A stretch of 35,583 nt of DNA from a virus: IMG/VR virus record IMGVR_UViG_3300042865_000086, positions 1-35,583 of that record; one strand, 5' to 3'. Under the pieces are notes generated by a model. That model worked only from the letters and a program-made list of their open reading frames with translations. It made no database searches and was not told the origin of the DNA. Positions 6,951 to 14,175 of the stretch are shown one piece after another. Position numbers and translations under genes: made by a program. How positions within the stretch are numbered: position 1 is the stretch's first letter; each line of letters opens with the position of its first letter.

Positions 6951-7012
6951 CCCTTGTAGTGGCGGACAAAAGCGGCAACTGACGCATGAGAGTGGTGAAA
7001 CCACCACAAGGG
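6951..7012 (-). promoter_or_regulatory. Structured leader of the replication operon
   Basis: A 12-base inverted repeat pairs 7001-7012 with 6951-6962 (11 Watson-Crick pairs, one G-U on the minus transcript) and closes 15 bases before the start codon at 6936. The 5' arm can instead form a local hairpin GTGGTG-GTTT-CACCAC with the bases just after it, so the two folds exclude each other. That is the arrangement of an attenuator or translational switch. A run of five T follows the long stem after six bases. A further hairpin (7051-7056 with 7065-7070) lies upstream. Confidence 0.5.
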
Positions 7013-7093
7013 ATCATATAGTTTTTGTGTTTATTTAATTTTGTCCTTCACTTCGGCTCTCACCCCGAAGGCGTGATTTCTCACACGCGAAAG

Positions 7094-7122
7094 AAACTAC
7101 TAGATGTTGTATTCAGTGTCAA
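7094..7122 (-). promoter_or_regulatory. Sigma70-like promoter for the replication operon
   Basis: On the minus strand: TTGACA (7122-7117), a 17-base spacer and TAGTTT (7099-7094). It would start transcription about 150 bases before the initiator gene. Palindrome site 4 lies 9 bases upstream of the -35 box. Confidence 0.55.
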
Positions 7123-7131
7123 GCATCTTTT

Positions 7132-7147
7132 TTATCGGAACCGATAA
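7132..7147. promoter_or_regulatory. Palindrome site 4, upstream of the early promoter
   Basis: TTATCGGAACCGATAA, a full consensus match. It abuts the stop codon of the gene at 7148-7516 and lies just upstream of the -35 box of the replication-operon promoter, an activator-like rather than repressor-like position. Confidence 0.75.
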
Positions 7148-7516
7148 TTACTCTAGTTCAATTGTTGCAATGCCACCAGCAGACCAGTCCTCTAGCTTGT
7201 CGGTCAGAACCTCCCAGATATCATCGGCATCACTTTTGTTTTTGCATTTAAAAATTGAGCGGCGTTCTCCGACACCTTCACCAGCGATAATGAAATCACA
7301 CTTGATGACAGTATTGGAGTCATGGCCGCAGGCGACAATGATAGAGGTATTGTTTGGCTTGAGAGCCATCATCAGAATGCCTTCATCATTTTCGTAGGTA
7401 GCAATGAAGGGTTTTTCTAGCGCGGTGGCTAAAGACATATTTGTGACAAGGACAGTCTTTCTGACAGTAGCCAGAAGGTCTTCTGCAAATGTATTATCGT
7501 TGTTAGTGTTATCCAT
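7148..7516 (-). CDS. Hypothetical acidic protein in control region
   Basis: 122 residues, acidic, with alternating strands and helices and no motif I recognise. It starts MDNTNNDNTFAEDLL and ends DWSAGGIATIELE. It is transcribed divergently from the XRE-type regulator, from a promoter whose -35 box overlaps the regulator's. This places it in the genetic switch: possible roles are an anti-repressor or an early modulator, inferred from position only. A half-copy of the palindrome (TTATCGTT at 7494) sits in its first codons. Confidence 0.75.
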   Translation of the reverse strand: MDNTNNDNTFAEDLLATVRKTVLVTNMSLATALEKPFIATYENDEGILMMALKPNNTSIIVACGHDSNTVIKCDFIIAGEGVGERRSIFKCKNKSDADDIWEVLTDKLEDWSAGGIATIELE

Positions 7517-7524
7517 AATTTACA

Positions 7525-7570
7525 AGGCTATCAGAAATGTGTTGACTTGTCAATAGTTCTGGTTTAATTT
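7525..7570. promoter_or_regulatory. Divergent promoter pair with overlapping -35 boxes
   Basis: The perfect inverted repeat TTGACTTGTCAA (7542-7553) supplies two back-to-back -35 boxes. Rightward: TTGACT, 17-base spacer, TAATTT at 7565-7570, predicting a start at about 7577, one base from the ATG of the XRE gene at 7578. Leftward: TTGACA (7553-7548), 17-base spacer and a weak TAGCCT (7530-7525), predicting a start near 7518, next to the ATG at 7516. Both transcripts would be leaderless or nearly so, like lambda cI from PRM. Confidence 0.6.
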
Positions 7571-7577
7571 TATTCAA

Positions 7578-7907
7578 ATGAAACATCCATTAGAAGAAGC
7601 ATACGATAGCTGCATGATGGCTTACGAGCAATCACGCACTGTTCGTTCTATTGGACGGAGGACTTTCGCCCAGCAGTTACGTGAGACTCGAAAGAAACTG
7701 AGCATGACTGTCAGGGAACTGGGAGAAAGGATTGGAGTGACTGGCTCACTGATCAACCAGATTGAAGTAAACTCGAAAAGTATTTTAAAGAAAGAACAGG
7801 TAGATAAAGTAATTGGATTATGCTACAAAGAAAAACGCCCCTACAAAAAACAGGATTCAAAAAGCGAAGTGGAAAACTTAGATCAGTCTCAACCACTCGG
7901 AGAGTAA
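7578..7907 (+). CDS. XRE-family helix-turn-helix regulator
   Basis: A 109-residue protein with a Cro/CI-type HTH domain at about residues 30-75: TFAQQLRETRKKLSMTVREL, then GERIGVTGSLINQIEVNSKS. The TVRELGERIGV and SLINQIE helices match the classic turn. The flanks are polar, and there is no protease-sensitive C-terminal domain as in CI. It is read from the rightward promoter of the divergent pair with almost no leader. It is the best candidate in the window for the protein that binds the dispersed 16-bp palindromes. The last 88 bases overlap the next gene in another frame. Confidence 0.85.
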   Translation: MKHPLEEAYDSCMMAYEQSRTVRSIGRRTFAQQLRETRKKLSMTVRELGERIGVTGSLINQIEVNSKSILKKEQVDKVIGLCYKEKRPYKKQDSKSEVENLDQSQPLGE

Positions 7908-8134
7908 AGAATGCCGACTACGAAAAGGTCAAAGCAGAATACTTTGAAGAAAAAAACTACCAGTGTGAAATATGCAATGGGCAAGGAACAGACCTTCACC
8001 ATAAGAAAGGAAGGGGCAAGTTCCTATGTGACAAGTCCTCATTCATGGTTCTATGCCGCGCCTGCCACAACAAATGCCACCACGAAGTAGGGTGGGCAAG
8101 AGAGAATGGATATATAATTTATGACTACAAATAA
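7820..8134 (+). CDS. HNH-type zinc-binding nuclease-like protein
   Basis: 104 residues. The basic start (MLQRKTPLQKTGFKKRSGKL) is typical of small phage HNH/NinG-like proteins. Cys49/Cys52 (CEIC) and Cys79/Cys82 (CRAC) form a zinc site. His60-His61 in DLHHKKGRGK and His83/His87 in CHNKCHH form the HNH core. Such proteins process DNA branches or ends. The start overlaps the regulator gene by 88 bases in a different frame; the recognisable N-terminal motif argues that this overlap is real. Confidence 0.82.
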   Translation: MLQRKTPLQKTGFKKRSGKLRSVSTTRRVKNADYEKVKAEYFEEKNYQCEICNGQGTDLHHKKGRGKFLCDKSSFMVLCRACHNKCHHEVGWARENGYIIYDYK

Positions 8135-8348
8135 TACGTTTGAGCCTCGCGTCATCTGCGAGGGAACTGAAGTAAGCGAGAATCAGTATAAGATTCTTTT
8201 CCAGCAGAAGTTCAATCAGTGCTGGGTTCCGAAGAAGGACATCCGACTCAAGGAGACTCTAGGAAACCTTTACGGAGAAAAAATGATTCGCATCGTAGTT
8301 CCAGAAGAGGTAGCGAATACCTTGGAACTTGAAGGAATCATGGATTAA
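8121..8348 (+). CDS. Hypothetical protein, 75 aa
   Basis: A small soluble protein (MTTNNTFEPRVICEGTEVSE) with one Cys pair and a basic middle (VPKKDIRLKETLG). It overlaps the HNH gene end by 14 bases. No family recognised; supported by gene packing and normal coding composition. Confidence 0.65.
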   Translation: MTTNNTFEPRVICEGTEVSENQYKILFQQKFNQCWVPKKDIRLKETLGNLYGEKMIRIVVPEEVANTLELEGIMD

Positions 8349-8520
8349 AACAATTTCGCAGGCAGGTGTAAAATTACCGGATGAGCGGTTTGGATTGGGA
8401 ATACTCGGTCGCCGCCACATCGAACTGGGGGAACGCTGGGTCGTTCATAAGTTTGGTAACCCCCACCTGAAAAGAGGATGCATACTCGTTCCTGCGTTAC
8501 CAATCTCCATTATCATCTGA
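8329..8520 (+). CDS. Possible small protein with TTG start
   Basis: A 63-codon frame opening at a TTG (8329), overlapping the previous gene by 20 bases and running 24 bases into the convergent terminase 3' end. It has a plausible soluble composition (LPDERFGLGILGRRHIELGE) and a hydrophobic end. There is no in-frame ATG start, so it may be spurious. An alternative 29-codon ATG frame begins at 8381. Confidence 0.33.
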   Translation: MKESWIKTISQAGVKLPDERFGLGILGRRHIELGERWVVHKFGNPHLKRGCILVPALPISIII

Positions 8521-10350
8521 TGAGTAAGAATCATCATCAGAGAAAGATTCGACTGGCTTTTCATCCCGCGCCCAGAATCGGTTAGTCGGGACAGCTTTAT
8601 CGTTTCCGATAAATACTAGTCCATTGCGCCTAGCCATTTCGAGCGCATAGATCAAACTATCACTCAAGTCGGGAGAGTAACCTGTTCTTCCCTTTAACTC
8701 GTCTTTAGTCTCAATGGCAATCTTCTTGTTTTTGATCGTGTATCTACGAAGACAAAGTTCCCTAGCCAGATCAGATGCAGGATCAACGCCAAAGAGAACA
8801 CGGCTCTTGAAAGCATGATAGCAAGAGTAGTAGTATTCAGATACCAACCTATCGTAAACATCCTTACACGGGCGTTTATCGACTTCAGCGGCGAGTCGAT
8901 CAGTAGGTTTACCCATAGACGATATAAGAGCGATAGAAGCACCAGAAGACTCAAATCGCAGCCACTCACGAATGATAGCCTGTCCAACTCGACCACCATC
9001 ACCGGAAACGTCCATACCGAACTTAGAAGGCTGGACGCCAGCGGCACGGCATAACTGAACAACTTCAGTAGCGAGTTGGATTTCAAACTCAGCGGCGGCA
9101 TTCGCGGATAACTGAATGACCTTCTGGCTCTCCAACCACATAACACGATTGCGAGTCCCGCGAACAAAGCCTAGCTTGGCAATGGTCAGAACGCATCGGT
9201 CTCCACCAATTGTGAAAGCGGTATCAAACCCGGCTACCTTGGTAAAACCTTCAGAATCCCAAAGGGGTTCTTCGTTTGTATCAGCATTACGGATCAGATC
9301 GGCGGTAAGAATCGTTTGAGCGAATCCAGACTTCGGCCACCAACCAATAGCGTTACGAACATAGTCGATAGCATTCTCGTCTCCATAACATTGTTTAAGC
9401 ATGATCTCCTGCTTCTTCCGATCCATGAGGAAAGGGAATGGAGATGGCTCGCTCGCAGGCGCGGCGAAGTTAGGAGAACGCATACCATTGTAGAACAAGC
9501 AAACGCCAGTTCCAGTCTCCCACTTGTCCATGTCTGGACTAACCGAATCGAAGTTAGATGCGCCACTAGGCATGGCCCAGCGGGTGTGAGGATTATCACC
9601 AGCAGATGGGTTTCCAATACCAATGAACGTCACATCATTGTTAGCAGATAAGTTAACCTTGGCGGTAATCGCGCCCAGTTCCATTTCGGGCAACTCATCT
9701 AGGGCTAACCTAACCCTATCATTCTTACGACCACGGGTAGTATCAATAGCCTTCTGACCCTCGTTACCTGACTGGAATGCTAGAGCCTTGATGGCATTTC
9801 GGTAATCCTTATCCTCATCGTTGGACGCGCCACCCCAAACAATCATGTGGCGATAGTCAATGAGCTTACCAAACTGAACGGCGGCACACTTCCAGAGCTT
9901 GGAGATGATACCCCAGATACGATCTTCGGAAGCACCGAGAGTAGTAGTAGCAACCCAAGACGAAGTGCAATGCGGGGCAGAACACCAATCGAGGTAAACC
10001 CAAAGACCAACAGGAAACGACTTTCCCATAGATGCCGCGCCAGCCAAACAAATATCTGTATTATTACAAAGCTCCTCAAGTGTCCTCAATAATTGGTTAT
10101 TGGTATAGCCGCGATTGTAGATAGAAACCTCAGTCGGCCATTGGAGTTTAACGGCATTGATGAAGTGTTCGTGCGGCGAGAGTAATTTAAAGTCAGAGAT
10201 ATTGATATTATGTTTAACACAATACTCTTTGCCATATTCACCACGGCTAATAGAGTAACAATATAATTCAATACCAAGGTCATCCATGTGTTCTGGGAAT
10301 TGAATCCCGTAGCGACGAATACCTTTGTTTGAAGAAAAAGCTCTTGACAT
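8497..10350 (-). CDS. terL: Terminase large subunit
   Basis: Start taken at MSRAFSSNKGIRRYG (10350), because the longer frame to 10656 runs over an oppositely transcribed gene. The 617-residue protein has the packaging ATPase (Walker A GAASMGKS 104-111; Walker B VRLALDE with Asp218-Glu219) and an RNase H-like nuclease with acidic residues Asp376 (AGFDTAFT), Asp447 (FGMDVSGDGG) and Asp564 (PDLSDSLIYA). An acidic Ser/Asp tail ends it. It cuts concatemers and drives DNA into proheads through the portal. It is on the opposite strand to the portal and capsid genes. Palindrome site 5 lies near its 3' end. Confidence 0.93.
   Translation of the reverse strand: MSRAFSSNKGIRRYGIQFPEHMDDLGIELYCYSISRGEYGKEYCVKHNINISDFKLLSPHEHFINAVKLQWPTEVSIYNRGYTNNQLLRTLEELCNNTDICLAGAASMGKSFPVGLWVYLDWCSAPHCTSSWVATTTLGASEDRIWGIISKLWKCAAVQFGKLIDYRHMIVWGGASNDEDKDYRNAIKALAFQSGNEGQKAIDTTRGRKNDRVRLALDELPEMELGAITAKVNLSANNDVTFIGIGNPSAGDNPHTRWAMPSGASNFDSVSPDMDKWETGTGVCLFYNGMRSPNFAAPASEPSPFPFLMDRKKQEIMLKQCYGDENAIDYVRNAIGWWPKSGFAQTILTADLIRNADTNEEPLWDSEGFTKVAGFDTAFTIGGDRCVLTIAKLGFVRGTRNRVMWLESQKVIQLSANAAAEFEIQLATEVVQLCRAAGVQPSKFGMDVSGDGGRVGQAIIREWLRFESSGASIALISSMGKPTDRLAAEVDKRPCKDVYDRLVSEYYYSCYHAFKSRVLFGVDPASDLARELCLRRYTIKNKKIAIETKDELKGRTGYSPDLSDSLIYALEMARRNGLVFIGNDKAVPTNRFWARDEKPVESFSDDDSYSSDDNGDW
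8597..8612. promoter_or_regulatory. Palindrome site 5, inside terminase gene
   Basis: TTATCGTTTCCGATAA, full consensus match, inside the 3' part of the terminase coding region (encodes part of FIGNDKA). Confidence 0.7.
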
Positions 10351-10371
10351 ATCAATAAGAAAATATATTTT
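10344..10371 (+). promoter_or_regulatory. Sigma70-like promoter before 10387
   Basis: TTGACA at 10344-10349, a 16-base spacer and TATTTT at 10366-10371. It would give a leader of about 9 bases for the gene at 10387. The -35 box overlaps the terminase start codon on the other strand. Confidence 0.5.
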
Positions 10372-10386
10372 CCGTGCAAAGGCAAG

Positions 10387-10767
10387 ATGAAACTGAAAAA
10401 CAAAAATCTCGCACCTGTCGGGGGCTGGTATTGGAAGTATGAGATCAAGCGTGATAAGCTCACGTTCCCAGCCATTGTTTACGGAAGCACATTCAATAGC
10501 TTGATTCAAAACATCCGAAAGGACTATACATCGAATGGAATCGAAGTTCCTGCCAATATCGAGCAGATGGTCGAAGATCAAACCTGCCAGCGTCAACCAA
10601 GTGATCGTTGCTGGTATAGCGATGGTCTCGGAGACAAGATCGCGCAGGCTATCCATACTGTGGCTGCAACCGCAGACAAGGTTTTAGGAACTAAACTAGA
10701 GCATAAAGCTCGCGGATGTAGTTCATGTAACAAGCGCAGGAATACTCTAAACAAAGTGTTATCGTAA
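10387..10767 (+). CDS. Hypothetical Cys-containing protein beside terminase
   Basis: 126 residues starting MKLKNKNLAPVGGWYWKYEI. It has a middle segment with two Cys (TCQRQPSDRC) and a C-terminal CSSCNKRRNTLNK, possibly a small zinc site with a basic end. It is divergent from the terminase large subunit with a 36-base gap, so a packaging partner such as a small terminase subunit is thinkable. I see no clear HTH, so this stays open. Its stop codon lies within palindrome site 6. Confidence 0.7.
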   Translation: MKLKNKNLAPVGGWYWKYEIKRDKLTFPAIVYGSTFNSLIQNIRKDYTSNGIEVPANIEQMVEDQTCQRQPSDRCWYSDGLGDKIAQAIHTVAATADKVLGTKLEHKARGCSSCNKRRNTLNKVLS

Positions 10768-10774
10768 ACGATAA
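10759..10774. promoter_or_regulatory. Palindrome site 6, between stop and next start
   Basis: TTATCGTAAACGATAA, full consensus match. It covers the last codons and stop of the gene at 10387-10767 and ends 2 bases before the ATG at 10777. Confidence 0.75.
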
Positions 10775-10776
10775 AA

Positions 10777-11442
10777 ATGGAAACCATCACAAAACATAAA
10801 CGAGGGGATGTCCGTGAGGACGGGATGGTGTTTTGGGCTTTAATTCGCAAACAAGGATATTGGGTTTCAAAAGAAAAATTTGAAGAAAATAAAAAACACC
10901 ACAATGAATGGTCTGTTAAAAAAAGAAGCAAAAACTTAAATTCACGCAGAGAATACGAAAGAGATTGGTATTCTAAAAACAGGATTAAAAAACTTGAACA
11001 AAGAAAACTTGCTCGATTAAACAATATTGATTTGTTTAGAGAAAGGGATCGCCTTCAAAAAAAGAAAAACCCAGAAAAACATAGGGAAAATGCAAGGTAT
11101 TGGAATAAAATAAATCCAATAAAGGCTAAAGAAAATTTGGAAAAATGGAAAAAAGAAAACCAAGATAGATATAAATTGCTTTTAAGAAAAGGAAGCGCAA
11201 AACGCAGAGCGACCAAAAAAAATAACACTCCAGATTTAACGCATAATCAGAAACTGATTATTGAAACAATATACTTGCAAAGAATAAGGCTTGAAAAAAA
11301 GCTTGGAATTCAGTTTCATGTTGACCATGTAATTCCAATTTCAAAAGGGGGATTGCATATTCCTTCAAATCTGCAAGTATTGCCAGCAAAATTAAATCTT
11401 AAAAAAAACTCCAAAAACTCACTTCGGTGGGAACAAATCTAA
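10777..11442 (+). CDS. HNH homing-endonuclease-like protein
   Basis: 221 residues, extremely Lys/Arg/Asn-rich, with a long charged helical middle and a C-terminal HNH domain: FHVDHVIPISKGGLHIPSNL, then QVLPAKLNLKKNSK (about 178-212). This matches free-standing HNH endonucleases that spread by cutting related phages. The DNA is visibly richer in A than the portal and terminase genes on either side, suggesting recent arrival. It sits alone between two structural genes, a common place for such elements. Confidence 0.85.
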   Translation: METITKHKRGDVREDGMVFWALIRKQGYWVSKEKFEENKKHHNEWSVKKRSKNLNSRREYERDWYSKNRIKKLEQRKLARLNNIDLFRERDRLQKKKNPEKHRENARYWNKINPIKAKENLEKWKKENQDRYKLLLRKGSAKRRATKKNNTPDLTHNQKLIIETIYLQRIRLEKKLGIQFHVDHVIPISKGGLHIPSNLQVLPAKLNLKKNSKNSLRWEQI

Positions 11443-11446
11443 AAAT

Positions 11447-13930
11447 ATGCTTTCAATTGGTAACGACTCATTTTCCCTTGCTACTTTAGACCAAGACGGC
11501 AAGCCACCAGAAACACGAATCTCCAATGCGTCTCACGCTTGGAACATCGCAAATAATCTGCGCCTTGCAAACATCGGGCGCGAGAACAAACGTATCCGTA
11601 TCTATAAGGCTTACAAGATGTTTCCACCGACAGGCTATAGCAAGCTCGCGGAGAAACGACTTCCTTGGCAATCTGATGTTAACTATGGACAGCTTGGGTT
11701 TATCGTAGACAACCAGAAGTCCAGCTACTACGATGTCATTACAGAACGGCAGGCGTGTTGCACAATTAAAAGTAAATTCGGCAATGAAAAAGAACGACTC
11801 GTTAACTCAGAGAATATCGGAATCGCCTTTGACCAAGCAATCCGCGAATGGCCCGGATACCTCTACAACACAGAGCAAGACCTTGAAGAGATGCTTCTGT
11901 ATGGAAAGGGAATCGGAATGTGGGATAGCCCACTTGGATGGATGCCAGAACACGTCTTCCTCTCTGACCTTCTCTTTCCAGACGACATTAGGATCGACTT
12001 CTGCAACCTTGAGGAGTTTGTTCGCCGTGTCCGTCTAACCCCATACGAACTCTACAAGAAGATTGAGAATCGTGCGGCGGCAGAAGCAATGGGCTGGAAT
12101 GTCGATGCGGCTATTGATGCTATCCGATTCCACCGCGCATTTACAAACCACCGCAAGACCCGCGAGGATTTCTTCCGCACGATCAGCGAAGCGGGATTCA
12201 ACTGGTCATTGTCGGTGAACCAGAAGATTGATCTTTTCGAGGTTTATTGGAGGGAGTTCGACGGCAAGATCAGTAAGGCGATCATCCTTCAAGACTACCA
12301 ACCAATCTCTGACTACATCAACTCCAATGTAAAGGGAGGAGGAAAGATCAGCGATGATGATGTCAGAACCCAGCACGGGTTTATGATGCTTAAGGTAGGA
12401 CTCTTTAACTCATGGGATGAGATCATGTATATGCTGACTGATTCAGTTGGTAGCGGACTCTTCCAAGACATCAAGAGCCAAGCAGAATCTGCGTTCGTAG
12501 CCTGCCGTCAGTATGACTTCACGATGAACTCGCTGGTAGATGCAGTGCGACTCAATTCAATGTTGATGATCGAAGGCCAAGGCCCAGACTCAACCAAGAT
12601 GTTGAAGCAGATGGAGTGGTTGCCAATCAGCGTCATGCCAGACGGGGCTAAGTTCATCCAGAACCGCTTCCAACTCCCAGTAGCAGAGAGCATGGGATTC
12701 ATGCAGTTCTTCATGGGAGATATGTATAGGGGCATGGGGCAGTATCGCATCAACGCTCCGACTGCTGGAGGAAAGCAACGCACCAAAGGCGAAGCAGAGT
12801 TAGATGCGGCTGAATCCGCTAAACTCTCTGGAACTCAGATTCGCCGATTCAATGAGTGCCAGACTCTTTACTTCAAACAACTCTACAAACGCTTCGTAAA
12901 CGCCAAGTCCAGCGATGATGGATATGAGTATGTGAAGAAGTTCTACGAGATTCTTGAGGAACTTAAAACTCCACGGGAAGCCGCGCAATGGAAGAACATC
13001 ACCAGCATCCGCTCTAACTTGATCAATGGTGCAGGTAGCCCATCGTTCAAACTCATCACCGCTGAGAAGCTATTGCAGATCACAGCAATCACCCCAGCGA
13101 ACGAAGGCCAAGAGAACGCAGTTAAAGACGCAATCGCGGCACTCTCTGGGCGAGACAACGTAGCTCGTTACCGGAATACCAAGATCAGCAAGATTGATGA
13201 TACGACTCGCGTTATCGGATTTGAGAATGCTGGTATGACTGATGCGTTCGTTAACCCAGCCAACTTCCCTGTGCTGCCAACCGATCCACACATCGAACAC
13301 GCTCAAGGTCACTTCCAAGACTTGGTGATGCAGTTGCAGATGAATATGCAGTCTATCCAGCAAGGTCAACCAGACATGGCTGATCTATCTCTGGCCGTTC
13401 GCTCCATCAAGTTCAAGGGTGGTCACATCATGGCGCACGTGGAGTATATTGCGAAAGACCAAGGCAAGCAGGACTTCTTGAAACAATTCATGCAGGGAAT
13501 GAACGAGGCGCAGAAGATCGCCGACGAACTTCAGTCTGTATACGTGGAGATGGCACAAGCCGAAGCTCAAAAAGGTGGCCAGCCAAACTCCGAAGAAGAC
13601 ATCAAACTTCAATACCTCGCCGCCAAGTCTGGTATCGAAATCGACACCAAGAAGAAGCTCGCCGACATTTCGATTGGCAAGGCATCCATCAGCCACGCTC
13701 AACGCACCGAGCAACGCAAGGAACAAGGTATCACTCAACTCGCACTCCAGAAAGCCAAGGCTCGCGCCGAGATTCAGAAGGCAAAAGGCAAGATGGCGGC
13801 AGAGCAACCAATGGAAGAAGAGGTAGAAATCGAAGAGCCAGAGGAGATGGAAACCGAAGAGGTAGAAACTCCAGAGGCAACAGAAGTAGTTGAGATGGAA
13901 ACCACACCGACACCAATGCAACCACAATGA
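11447..13930 (+). CDS. Portal protein (podovirus type)
   Basis: 827 residues. Assigned by size, position ahead of scaffold and capsid, and sequence character: an N-terminal region with YKMFPPTGYSKLAEKRLPWQ, a central region with LPISVMPDGAKFIQNRFQLP, and a long helical Gln/Ala-rich C-terminal part ending in a highly Glu/Thr/Pro-rich acidic tail. Podovirus portals of this size are usual. It forms the dodecameric DNA gate at the capsid vertex. It starts 4 bases after the HNH gene without a Shine-Dalgarno sequence. Confidence 0.82.
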   Translation: MLSIGNDSFSLATLDQDGKPPETRISNASHAWNIANNLRLANIGRENKRIRIYKAYKMFPPTGYSKLAEKRLPWQSDVNYGQLGFIVDNQKSSYYDVITERQACCTIKSKFGNEKERLVNSENIGIAFDQAIREWPGYLYNTEQDLEEMLLYGKGIGMWDSPLGWMPEHVFLSDLLFPDDIRIDFCNLEEFVRRVRLTPYELYKKIENRAAAEAMGWNVDAAIDAIRFHRAFTNHRKTREDFFRTISEAGFNWSLSVNQKIDLFEVYWREFDGKISKAIILQDYQPISDYINSNVKGGGKISDDDVRTQHGFMMLKVGLFNSWDEIMYMLTDSVGSGLFQDIKSQAESAFVACRQYDFTMNSLVDAVRLNSMLMIEGQGPDSTKMLKQMEWLPISVMPDGAKFIQNRFQLPVAESMGFMQFFMGDMYRGMGQYRINAPTAGGKQRTKGEAELDAAESAKLSGTQIRRFNECQTLYFKQLYKRFVNAKSSDDGYEYVKKFYEILEELKTPREAAQWKNITSIRSNLINGAGSPSFKLITAEKLLQITAITPANEGQENAVKDAIAALSGRDNVARYRNTKISKIDDTTRVIGFENAGMTDAFVNPANFPVLPTDPHIEHAQGHFQDLVMQLQMNMQSIQQGQPDMADLSLAVRSIKFKGGHIMAHVEYIAKDQGKQDFLKQFMQGMNEAQKIADELQSVYVEMAQAEAQKGGQPNSEEDIKLQYLAAKSGIEIDTKKKLADISIGKASISHAQRTEQRKEQGITQLALQKAKARAEIQKAKGKMAAEQPMEEEVEIEEPEEMETEEVETPEATEVVEMETTPTPMQPQ

Positions 13931-14172
13931 CAACCGAAAAAGTAAAATCCCTATGCGCGGCAATAACAACACACGAAGATTGGAACAAGCTACAGGCTTA
14001 CTTGTTGCTTAACGTAAACCCACCAGAAGGAGTAACCACGCTTATCCATGCAATCAAAACTATTGATGCTATTGGAACAGAAGAACAAGGAGAATTCAAA
14101 AAAACCAAGTCTTCTTCAAGAAATAAAGAACCTAAAGACGGCACGATTGACCCAGACCTCGACGAAATCTAA
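13927..14172 (+). CDS. Hypothetical protein between portal and scaffold
   Basis: 81 residues, overlapping the portal stop by ATGA. A helical first half (MTTEKVKSLCAAITTHEDWN) is followed by a Lys/Ser- then Asp-rich tail. Position suggests a role in prohead assembly; no family recognised. Confidence 0.7.
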   Translation: MTTEKVKSLCAAITTHEDWNKLQAYLLLNVNPPEGVTTLIHAIKTIDAIGTEEQGEFKKTKSSSRNKEPKDGTIDPDLDEI

Positions 14173-14175
14173 TTT

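Noticed and set aside
10351-10656. Extended terminase start at 10656
   Set aside because: The extension runs antisense across the gene at 10387-10767 and adds hydrophobic, non-family sequence; the start at 10350 gives a normal terminase N-terminus.
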